Notes under the pieces: model-generated
Seen by the model: only the letters and a program-made list of their open reading frames with translations
Database searches by the model: none
Told to the model about the DNA's origin: nothing
Assembly (NCBI RefSeq): GCF_014196115.1
Contig: NZ_JACIDB010000003.1
Span: forward strand, 248,001-312,000
Direction: 5' to 3'
DNA: 64,000 nt
From: Sphingomonas aquatilis
GTDB taxonomy: Bacteria; Pseudomonadota; Alphaproteobacteria; Sphingomonadales; Sphingomonadaceae
Program-made: the position numbers and the translations under genes
Shown: one piece after another, positions 7,375 through 15,123 of the stretch
Numbering within the stretch: the stretch's first letter is position 1
Layout of the letters: each line of letters starts with the position of its first letter

Positions 7375-9372
7375 ATGTCTGTCATGTTCCGTATCACGCT
7401 GCCCGACGGTTCCGTCCGCGAGGTTGCGCCGGGGACTACCCCCGCGGACGTGGCCGCCGCCATCGGTCCGGGCCTCGCCAAGGCGGCGCTCGCCGCGCGC
7501 ATCGACGGGCAGGTGCGCGACCTCAACCGGCCGTTCGACGGCGACACGCAGCTCGCACTGGTGACCGCGAAGGACGAAGCCGACGCGCTCGAACTCGTCC
7601 GTCACGATCTCGCGCACGTCATGGCCGAGGCGGTGCAGCATCTGTTCCCGGGCACGCAGATCACCTTCGGTCCCGCAACCGACGACGGTTTCTACTACGA
7701 CTTCGCACCCAAGGACCGGCCCTTCACCGAGGACGACCTGCCCGCGATCGAGGCCGAAATGCGCCGCATCATCGCGAAGAACGAACCGTTCACGCGCGAA
7801 GTGTGGAGCCGCGAACAGCTCATCGAGACGTGGACCCGCCAAGGCGAGACCTTCAAGGCCGAATGGGCCGCCGAACTGCCCGAGAACGAGGAACTGACGA
7901 TATACCGTCAGGGCGAATGGCTCGACATGTGCCGCGGGCCGCACATGGTTTCGACCGGCAAGCTTGACCCCAACGCCTTCAAGCTGACGCGCGTGTCGGG
8001 CGCCTATTGGCGCGGCGACCAGAAGAACGCGATGCTCAGCCGGATCTACGGCACCGGCTGGCTCAACAAGAAGCAGCTCGACCAGCACCTCTTCATGCTG
8101 GAGGAAGCCGCCAAGCGCGACCATCGCAAGATCGGCGCGGAGATGGACCTGTTCCACCTCCAGTCCGAAGCGCAGGGTTCGGTCTTCTGGCACCCCAAGG
8201 GCTTCGTCCTGTGGCGGCAGATGGAAGCGTACATGCGCCGCCGTCTCGACGCCGCCGATTATGCCGAGGTGAAGACGCCGCAGCTGATGGACGCACGCCA
8301 GTGGGAACAGTCGGGCCACTGGGGCAAGTATCGCGAAAACATGTTCGTGGTGCCGGACGAGATTCCGAACACCGAGGACGAAGGCGCGATCCTGTCGGGC
8401 GATGCCGACCTGATGGCGCTGAAGCCGATGAACTGCCCCGCGCACGTCCTGATCTTCAAACAGGGGATCAAGAGCTACCGCGACCTGCCCATCCGCATGG
8501 CCGAATTTGGCTGTTGCCACCGCAACGAGCCGCACGGCGCCCTCCACGGCATCATGCGCGTCCGCCAGTTCACGCAGGACGACGCGCATATCTTCGTGCG
8601 CGAAGACCAGTTGGTCGACGAAGTGCGAAAATTCTGCGAACTGCTCCACTCGGTCTATCAGGACCTCGGCTTCACCGATTATGCGGTGAAGCTCGCGCTG
8701 CGCCCCGAAAAGCGTTTCGGCTCTGACGAAATGTGGGACCAGTCCGAACAGGAACTGCGCGACGCGGTGCAGGCGTCGAACCTGCCTGAGGACATCAAGG
8801 CCAAGTTCGAGGAACTGCCGGGCGAGGGCGCCTTCTACGCCCCCAAGCTCGAATTCCACCTGACCGACGCGATCGGCCGGACGTGGCAGGTCGGCACCAT
8901 CCAGTCCGACCGCGTACTGCCCGACCGGCTCGACGCGAGCTATGTCGGCGAGGACGGCAACCGCCACCGTCCGATCATGCTCCATCGCGCGATCCTCGGC
9001 ACGTTCGAACGCTTCATCGGCATCCTGATCGAACATCACGCCGGCCGCTTCCCGCTCTGGCTGTCGCCGGTGCAGGCGGTCGTCGCGACGATCGTCTCGG
9101 ATGCGGATGATTATGCCGAGGACGTCGCGGCGCGCCTGCGCAAGGCGGGCCTGCGCGTCGAAACCGACCTCCGCAACGAGAAGATCAACTACAAGGTCCG
9201 CGAACACTCCGTCGCCAAGGTCCCGGTCTTGCTCGTCGTCGGCAAGCGCGAAGCGGAGGAAGGCAAGGTCGCAATCCGCCGCCTCGGCAGCCAGGCGCAG
9301 CAGATCGTGACCGTCGACGAAGCGCTCGCTATGCTCCGCGATGAGGCACTGGCGCCGGACATGCGCGGCTGA
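7375..9372 (+). CDS. thrS: Threonyl-tRNA synthetase
   Basis: A 665-residue class II aminoacyl-tRNA synthetase that charges tRNA-Thr. Domains in order: TGS ([16 protein letters not shown]), the editing domain with [17 protein letters not shown] and [10 protein letters not shown], the catalytic core with [30 protein letters not shown] and [11 protein letters not shown], and a C-terminal anticodon-binding domain ([16 protein letters not shown]). The length is normal. An AAGGAAG lies 11 bases before the ATG at 7375. infC follows at once, the usual thrS-infC pairing. Confidence 0.97.
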   Translation: MSVMFRITLPDGSVREVAPGTTPADVAAAIGPGLAKAALAARIDGQVRDLNRPFDGDTQLALVTAKDEADALELVRHDLAHVMAEAVQHLFPGTQITFGPATDDGFYYDFAPKDRPFTEDDLPAIEAEMRRIIAKNEPFTREVWSREQLIETWTRQGETFKAEWAAELPENEELTIYRQGEWLDMCRGPHMVSTGKLDPNAFKLTRVSGAYWRGDQKNAMLSRIYGTGWLNKKQLDQHLFMLEEAAKRDHRKIGAEMDLFHLQSEAQGSVFWHPKGFVLWRQMEAYMRRRLDAADYAEVKTPQLMDARQWEQSGHWGKYRENMFVVPDEIPNTEDEGAILSGDADLMALKPMNCPAHVLIFKQGIKSYRDLPIRMAEFGCCHRNEPHGALHGIMRVRQFTQDDAHIFVREDQLVDEVRKFCELLHSVYQDLGFTDYAVKLALRPEKRFGSDEMWDQSEQELRDAVQASNLPEDIKAKFEELPGEGAFYAPKLEFHLTDAIGRTWQVGTIQSDRVLPDRLDASYVGEDGNRHRPIMLHRAILGTFERFIGILIEHHAGRFPLWLSPVQAVVATIVSDADDYAEDVAARLRKAGLRVETDLRNEKINYKVREHSVAKVPVLLVVGKREAEEGKVAIRRLGSQAQQIVTVDEALAMLRDEALAPDMRG

Positions 9373-9446
9373 AGGAGACGGCGCGTCTTTCAAAAGGCGC
9401 GCCGATCCCTTATATACGTTCGCAAACCACCACAGGAGCAATACCC

Positions 9447-9992
9447 ATACGTCCTCCCATGATGCGCCGGCCGAACCAGGCGCCGCCGATGAACGGTCCT
9501 CGTTTCAACGAATGGATCCAGAGCCCCAAGGTCCGCGTCATCGACCATGAGGGTGAGAATCTTGGCGTGATGTACACGCGCGAGGCGATGGCGCAGGCGC
9601 AGGAAGTCGGCCTGGATCTGGTCGAGGTGTCGCCGAACGCCGATCCGCCCGTCGCCAAGTTCCTCGACGTCGGCAAATTCAAGTACGAGGCGCAGAAGAA
9701 GGCGAACCTCGCGAGGAAGTCGCAGAAGACGCAGGAGATCAAGGAGATCAAGATGCGTCCGAACATCGACGACCACGATTACGACACCAAGATGAAGAAG
9801 GTCGCCGAATTCATCGAGGATGGCGACAAGGTGAAGGTCACCATGCGCTTCCGCGGTCGCGAGCTCAGCCACGGGCAGCTCGGCATGAACGTGCTGCAGC
9901 GCGTTGCGGAGCAGGTGCAGGAGATCGCCAAGGTCGAAGCCTATCCGCGTATGGAAGGCCGTCAGATGCTGATGGTGCTCGCGCCGAAATAA
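9447..9992 (+). CDS. infC: Translation initiation factor IF-3, probable AUA start
   Basis: IF-3 binds the 30S subunit, prevents premature 50S joining and rejects non-canonical start codons. The N domain ([21 protein letters not shown] is interrupted by none of the expected breaks), the linker ([17 protein letters not shown]) and the C domain ([28 protein letters not shown]) are all present. The first ATG (9459) lies 20 bases from the only good Shine-Dalgarno, AGGAG at 9434-9438. An in-frame ATA at 9447 is 8 bases from it. A rare start is the known basis of IF-3 autoregulation in other bacteria (AUU in E. coli), so 9447 was chosen, giving 181 residues. The conservative alternative is 9459. Confidence 0.93.
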   Translation: MRPPMMRRPNQAPPMNGPRFNEWIQSPKVRVIDHEGENLGVMYTREAMAQAQEVGLDLVEVSPNADPPVAKFLDVGKFKYEAQKKANLARKSQKTQEIKEIKMRPNIDDHDYDTKMKKVAEFIEDGDKVKVTMRFRGRELSHGQLGMNVLQRVAEQVQEIAKVEAYPRMEGRQMLMVLAPK

Positions 9993-10045
9993 GCATCCGG
10001 CCGGATCGGCGCTTTCCGTAGCGTCATCTGAAATCGGTCTTTTTG

Positions 10046-10075
10046 AACACCGGGTCCGGCAACGGGCCCGGTGTT
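10046..10075 (+). terminator. Strong stem-loop after infC
   Basis: AACACCGGGTCC and GGGCCCGGTGTT form a 12-bp stem with one G-U pair and a six-base loop, 54 bp after the infC stop. No T-run follows it, so it is an imperfect intrinsic terminator or a 3'-end stabiliser. Confidence 0.45.
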
Positions 10076-10209
10076 GCGTATGGGAGACACTGCATTCGAA
10101 AAGCATGACGCCATTATGAAAATAGTGGACGCTCACGCCTGCGACCACCTAGCCTCAAAAGAAAACCCGATATTCGAAAACAATCGAAATCGATCTGGAG
10201 AGGAAGCCC

Positions 10210-13044
10210 ATGCGCCTTACCGCGTACCTGCTGTCGGCAGCGACGATCGCCATCGCCTCGCCCGCGATGGCCCAGAACAACAGCCCCGAACCCTCGAGCG
10301 CGGCGACGCAGACGACGACGCCCGCCGCCGCAGGGTCGGTGACGCAGGACGACCAGATGGGAGCGGACATCGTCGTCACCGCGCAGGGCCGCGCGCAGGC
10401 GCTGGCCGACGTGCCGGTCGCGATCTCGGCCGTCTCCGCCGAAACGCTGCAGAATTCGGGCGCCAGCGACATCCGTCAGCTCAACCAGCTCGCGCCGTCG
10501 CTGCTGGTCTCCTCGACCGGATCGGAAGCCAACGGCTCGGCACGCATTCGAGGAATCGGTACGGTCGGCGACAACCCCGGCCTCGAAAGTTCGGTCGCGG
10601 TGTTCATCGACGGTGTCTATCGCTCGCGCTCCGGCATCGGCCTCACCGAACTCGGTGAAATCGACCGGGTCGAGGTGCTGCGCGGCCCGCAGGGTACGCT
10701 CGGCGGCCGCAACTCGTCAGCGGGCCTGATCAGCATCGTCAGCAAGGCGCCGTCCTTCTCGGGCTTCAGCGGCGGCGCGGAAGCGACCTACGGCAACTAC
10801 AATTTCTACCGCTTCGCCGGGAACCTCAATCTTCCGTTGAGCGAAACGATCGCGGCGCGTGTCGATGGCGTCTACGTCAAGCGCGACGGCTTCTACCGTG
10901 ATTACACCAACAACACCGACGTCAATAACCGCGATCGCTACTTCCTGCGCGGCCAGCTATTGTTCGAACCGAGCAGCGACGTCACCTTCCGCCTGATCGG
11001 CGACTATACGCATCGCGACGAAAAGTGCTGCGCGGCGACCTATGTCGATCGCTCGGTCAACGAAGCCGTCGGCAACCTCAACGATCCGGTCGCTTCGGTA
11101 AACGCGGGTCTGGCCGCGGGCAGCAACGGCAACAACATCGTCAACGTCATCCGCGACCTTGGCCAGCCGCTCAACTACGTCAACGCCGCCGGCTACAGCC
11201 GCGACGTGTCGGTCAGCCCCGGCCGCAGCTTTGCCGGCATCACCAAGGATTGGGGCGTGTCCGGCCAGCTCGACTGGAATATCGGCGGCACCAAGCTGAC
11301 CTCGATCACCGCCTATCGCGATTACGATTCGAGCCAGGGGTCGGACACCGACTATAGCCGCGTCGACATCCTGTATCGCGCCGCCAACGGCAATTCGGCG
11401 CGTCGCTTCCGCACCTTCACGCAGGAGGTCCGCCTGAACGGCTCGCTGTTCAACGACAAGCTCGACTGGCTGGTCGGCGGCTTCTTCGCGAACGAAGACC
11501 TGCGCGTCCTCGATAACCTGCGCTTCGGCAGCCAGTACGGCCGCTTCGCAACCTGCCGCCTGGTGTCGGGCAGCGCGCTCGCGCAATTCTATGCGCCGGG
11601 TAACGCAGGCTGCCTGAGCGCGACGGGCCGTGCGGTGCTCAGCGGCGTGGTGCCGGGCGTCGCCTCGCCCTTCGGCGCGGCAGGTCCGACGATCGTCGGC
11701 GCGATCGATACGCTGGATGCGATCAACGACAAGGGTGCGACGCGCGACGTCTACAACCAGAACAGCCGCAACTGGGCGCTGTTCACGCACAACATCTTCC
11801 ACGTCACCAGCACCGTCGATCTGACGCTGGGCCTGCGGTATACCAACGAACGCAAGCGCTTCGACGCGACCTTCACCAACGACAACGTCGGCTGCGTCGC
11901 CAACCAGCGCGCGCTGCTGCCCTTCCTGTCGAACGCCGGCCTCGCCGCCACCGCGGGCGGCATCATCGGCCTGTCGTGCCAGGGCAATTCGACCGCAGAG
12001 CTCAACGGCGTGTCGATCAACAGCGTCCGCAAGGAAGACCAGTTCACTGGCACCGCGGTGCTGTCGTGGAAGCCGATCGACGACCTGCTCGTCTACGGCA
12101 GCTATTCGCGCGGCTACAAGGCGGGTGGCTTCAACCTCGACCGTTCGGCGCTGAAGTCGCCGATCCTGCCCTTCTCGGCTTCGGGTGGTGCGCAGGCGCT
12201 GGTCAACGCGCTGCAATTCGCGCCGGAAACGGTCAACGCCTATGAAATCGGCGCCAAATACGCGACCGGCCCGTTCACGCTGACCGCCGCGGCGTTCCTG
12301 CAGGACTTCAAGAACTTCCAGCTCAACACGTTCAACGGCACCGTCTTCCTGGTCCAGAACATCAACGGCTGCTCGTCGAACCTCAACGGCGGCGATCGTG
12401 ACCAGAGCAAATTCGCCGCGGCCGGCAATTACAATGCCGCGGCGGCGACCACCGGCGCCTGCCCGTCGGGCGACGTGGGCTGGGGCGTCCGCTCGAAGGG
12501 TGTCGAGCTGGAGGCCTCGCTGGTCCCGGCGCGCGACTTCCGCGTCACGCTGGGCCTGACGCTGACCGATACCAGTTATCGCGACCAGCTGGTCGGCACC
12601 GACGCGGGCGCGCCGCTCGACCAGGCGCTGCGCAAGCTGCCGGGCAATCGCATGTCCAACTCGGCGGACGTGGTCACGACCGCGTCGGCGGCCTGGACCC
12701 CGCAGCTCGGCAATGGCTATTCGGCGCTGTTCTACGTCGATACGCGCATGACCAGCGACTATAACACCGGGTCCGATCTGTTCCCGCAGAAGGTGCAGGA
12801 CGGCTATGCGATCGTGAACGCCCGCATCGGCCTGCGCACGCCGGACGAGAAGTTCAGCCTGGAATTCTGGGCGCAGAACCTGACCAACGTGAATTACGCG
12901 CAGGTCGCGTTCAACTCGCCGTTCCAGGAAGGCGCTGCGACCGCGGCGTTCCAGGATCCGCAATATCCGGGCGGCCGCCAGCTGTTCTCGCAATATCTCG
13001 CCGAACCGCGCACCTACGGGGCGACGATCCGCGCCCGCTTCTGA
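10210..13044 (+). CDS. TonB-dependent outer-membrane receptor
   Basis: A 944-residue receptor with a signal peptide (MRLTAYLLSAATIAIASPAMA) that is followed by a short low-complexity stretch, then the TonB box/plug (IVVTAQGRAQALADVPVAIS; RIRGIGTVGD; VEVLRGPQGTLGGRNSSAG) and a 22-strand barrel ending in RARF. Several cysteine pairs sit in predicted outer loops (for example ATCRLVSG..GNAGCLS and NINGCSSN..TGACPSG). The plug resembles receptors of the group that import complex organic substrates, not classic siderophores. No neighbouring enzyme hints at the ligand. A GGAGAGGAAG ribosome site precedes the ATG, and a terminator follows. Confidence 0.93.
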   Translation: MRLTAYLLSAATIAIASPAMAQNNSPEPSSAATQTTTPAAAGSVTQDDQMGADIVVTAQGRAQALADVPVAISAVSAETLQNSGASDIRQLNQLAPSLLVSSTGSEANGSARIRGIGTVGDNPGLESSVAVFIDGVYRSRSGIGLTELGEIDRVEVLRGPQGTLGGRNSSAGLISIVSKAPSFSGFSGGAEATYGNYNFYRFAGNLNLPLSETIAARVDGVYVKRDGFYRDYTNNTDVNNRDRYFLRGQLLFEPSSDVTFRLIGDYTHRDEKCCAATYVDRSVNEAVGNLNDPVASVNAGLAAGSNGNNIVNVIRDLGQPLNYVNAAGYSRDVSVSPGRSFAGITKDWGVSGQLDWNIGGTKLTSITAYRDYDSSQGSDTDYSRVDILYRAANGNSARRFRTFTQEVRLNGSLFNDKLDWLVGGFFANEDLRVLDNLRFGSQYGRFATCRLVSGSALAQFYAPGNAGCLSATGRAVLSGVVPGVASPFGAAGPTIVGAIDTLDAINDKGATRDVYNQNSRNWALFTHNIFHVTSTVDLTLGLRYTNERKRFDATFTNDNVGCVANQRALLPFLSNAGLAATAGGIIGLSCQGNSTAELNGVSINSVRKEDQFTGTAVLSWKPIDDLLVYGSYSRGYKAGGFNLDRSALKSPILPFSASGGAQALVNALQFAPETVNAYEIGAKYATGPFTLTAAAFLQDFKNFQLNTFNGTVFLVQNINGCSSNLNGGDRDQSKFAAAGNYNAAAATTGACPSGDVGWGVRSKGVELEASLVPARDFRVTLGLTLTDTSYRDQLVGTDAGAPLDQALRKLPGNRMSNSADVVTTASAAWTPQLGNGYSALFYVDTRMTSDYNTGSDLFPQKVQDGYAIVNARIGLRTPDEKFSLEFWAQNLTNVNYAQVAFNSPFQEGAATAAFQDPQYPGGRQLFSQYLAEPRTYGATIRARF

Positions 13045-13068
13045 TCTCAAGCCAAGGCAACGACCCCT

Positions 13069-13106
13069 GGGCCGGCCGCAGCGATGCGCGCCGGCCCGTT
13101 TCTTTT
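13069..13106 (+). terminator. Rho-independent terminator of the TonB receptor gene
   Basis: GGGCCGGC pairs with GCCGGCCC across a 13-base loop and is followed by GTTTCTTTT. It begins 25 bp after the receptor stop codon. Confidence 0.8.
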
Positions 13107-13228
13107 GCGGCACGGCTGGCCCGGCCGCAGGCTCGGTGCGTCGCAAGCGTTTTGACGGGGGGCAGGGAACCGGCACCCGCTATCGCCGATTGGAGCGATG
13201 AAGGGGACGATCGCTGATCTTCGAATCG

Positions 13229-14992
13229 ATGCTGGTCAAATTCGCGCTGATCGGCCTGCTCGGCATCGGCGCGCAGTGGATCGCGTGGCGGACGGGCAAG
13301 CCCGCCATCGCGCTGATGCTGATCGCCGGCGTATTGGCGGGGCCGGTGACGGGCTTGATCGATCCGCAACGCGATTTTGGCGCGCTGCAACAGCCGATCA
13401 TCAAGCTCGCCGTGGCGGTGATCCTGTTCGAAGGCGGCCTCAGCCTCAACTTCCGCGATCTGCGCCACGCCGGCCCGGCCGTGCTGCGGCTCGTGGTCAT
13501 CGGCGTGCCGGTCGGGCTGGTGCTCGGCACCGCGGCGGCCTTCTACGGTGCGGGACTGCCGCTTGGCATATCGGCGCTGTTCGGCGGCATCCTCGTCGTC
13601 ACCGGCCCGACGGTGATCGGGCCGATGCTGCGATCCCTGCGCGTCCCCGCACGGGTGCGCGACACGCTCAAATGGGAAGGTATCGTCAACGACCCGATCG
13701 GCGCGCTGCTCGCCGTCGCGATCTACGCCTATATCACCTATATCGGCCCGGATCGCAGCGCGGTGGCGATCGGGCTGGACGTCGCCGCGGCGACGCTGAT
13801 CGCGGGTGCGATCGGCGTCGGCCTGGGCTTCGGCCTGACGACCGCGTTCCGCCGCGCCTATATCCCCGAATATCTCAAGGCGCCCACCGTCCTCGTCGCG
13901 GTGATCGCCGGCTTCGTCGCGGCAGACCTGATCAAGCATGAAACCGGCCTCATCACCGTCACGCTGATGGGCGTCGTCATGGGCAATCGGCAAACGCAGT
14001 CGACCGCCGCACTCAAGCATTTCAAGGAAGATCTCGCCGTCCTTCTCATCTCGGGTGTCTTCGTCATCCTGTCCGCGACGCTGCAATGGGAGGTGGTGGA
14101 GCGCTTCCAGGCGCGGTTCCTCATTTTCCTGTTCCTGCTGCTGTTCGTCGTGCGGCCGTTGACCGTCATCGCCAGCCTCGCGTTTTCGGGCATGCCGTGG
14201 CGCGAGCGGCTGTTCGTCGCGTGGATCGCCCCCCGCGGCGTCGTCGCGATCGCGGTCACCAGCCTGTTTGCGCTGCGGCTGGAGGATTTCGGCATGAAGG
14301 ATGCCGACGCGCTGGTGCCGTTGGTATTCGGCGTGGTCGTTGCGACGATCTTCGCGCACGGCTTTTCGGCGGGCTGGGTCGCGCGGCGGCTGGGGGTCGA
14401 CAAGGGGAAGGGCGAGGGCGTGCTGCTGGTCGGCGCCAACGCCTTCACCACCGCATTGGGCGGCGCCTTGCAGAAGATGGGGCTGACGGTGATGATCGCC
14501 GACACCGCCAAGTTCGCGCTCCGCGCCGCGCGCAAACAGTCGCTCGATGTCCATCAGGGCGACATCCTGGACGAGGTGACGCAGGACACGCTCGACATGC
14601 AGCAGTTCCAGCACGTCATCGCCGCCACCGACAACGATTCCTACAACAGCCTCGTCTGCGCAGACCTCGGCCCCGAAGTCGGGCAGGACAAATTGACGCA
14701 GACCGGCGTCGACGAAACGCGCCTCAGCCGCCGTCGTGCGCGCATGTTGCTGGAAGGCGGCGAGACGGTGGACGAATTGCAGGTGCGCGTCGCCGCCGGG
14801 TGGGCGTTCGGGCGGACGCGCATTACCAGCGTCTTCCCCTACGAGGCCTATCGTGCACGCCTCGCCCCCGAGGCGGAGCCGGTCGCGGTGATGAAGCCCG
14901 ACCGCCGCCTGCTGCTCTTCTCGACGACGCAGCGACCGGTGGTGGAGCCCGGCGACACGATGCTCACCTTCGCCCCGCCCGAACCGGTGTAA
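13229..14992 (+). CDS. Cation:proton antiporter with C-terminal nucleotide-binding (RCK/TrkA-N) domain
   Basis: A 587-residue CPA1/NhaP-like antiporter. Residues 1 to about 385 form roughly 12 membrane helices, with the core motif LFEGGLSLNFRDL, VTGPTVIGPMLRSL and the ion-site motif WEGIVNDPIGALL. From about 395 a Rossmann-like domain (GVLLVGANAFTTALGGALQK; VHQGDILDEVT) follows and probably gates transport. It exports Na+ or K+ in exchange for protons at the inner membrane. The first ATG (13229) lacks a Shine-Dalgarno. An AAGGGG lies 7 bases before an in-frame CTG at 13214, so the true N-terminus may be five residues longer. Confidence 0.9.
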   Translation: MLVKFALIGLLGIGAQWIAWRTGKPAIALMLIAGVLAGPVTGLIDPQRDFGALQQPIIKLAVAVILFEGGLSLNFRDLRHAGPAVLRLVVIGVPVGLVLGTAAAFYGAGLPLGISALFGGILVVTGPTVIGPMLRSLRVPARVRDTLKWEGIVNDPIGALLAVAIYAYITYIGPDRSAVAIGLDVAAATLIAGAIGVGLGFGLTTAFRRAYIPEYLKAPTVLVAVIAGFVAADLIKHETGLITVTLMGVVMGNRQTQSTAALKHFKEDLAVLLISGVFVILSATLQWEVVERFQARFLIFLFLLLFVVRPLTVIASLAFSGMPWRERLFVAWIAPRGVVAIAVTSLFALRLEDFGMKDADALVPLVFGVVVATIFAHGFSAGWVARRLGVDKGKGEGVLLVGANAFTTALGGALQKMGLTVMIADTAKFALRAARKQSLDVHQGDILDEVTQDTLDMQQFQHVIAATDNDSYNSLVCADLGPEVGQDKLTQTGVDETRLSRRRARMLLEGGETVDELQVRVAAGWAFGRTRITSVFPYEAYRARLAPEAEPVAVMKPDRRLLLFSTTQRPVVEPGDTMLTFAPPEPV

Positions 14993-15031
14993 CCGGACAC
15001 CTTCGTCATACGGCGGTTCCCTACAAACCTC

Positions 15032-15112
15032 CGTCACCCCGGACTTGATCCGGGGTCCCGCTTCTTCCGCCGCGAGATAACAGCAGGACCCCAAATCACG
15101 TCCGAGGTGACG
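15032..15112. repeat. Degenerate copy of the 108-bp repeat family (81 bp)
   Basis: The left arm CGTCACCCCGGACTTGATCC ends in GGGGTCCCGCTTCTTCC like the variant at 2576. The right arm is eroded (CAAATCACGTCCGAGGTGACG). It lies between the convergent antiporter and glnD genes, where it could serve as a two-way transcript end. Confidence 0.75.
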
Positions 15113-15123
15113 GTGAAAGGGCC

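Noticed and set aside
7375..9372. Long open frame on the strand opposite thrS (about 750 codons)
   Set aside because: It is the antisense shadow of a complete threonyl-tRNA synthetase gene, a usual effect of high G+C codon bias, and shows no protein motif.
9373..9446. Stem CGGCGCG/CGCGCCG between thrS and infC as attenuator
   Set aside because: The stem is short with a 12-base loop, and thrS-infC spacing leaves no alternative structure that I could support.
10957..13176. Long antisense frame opposite the first TonB receptor
   Set aside because: Arg/Ala/Val-rich shadow of a clear receptor gene with signal peptide, plug and barrel; no ribosome site or domain of its own.
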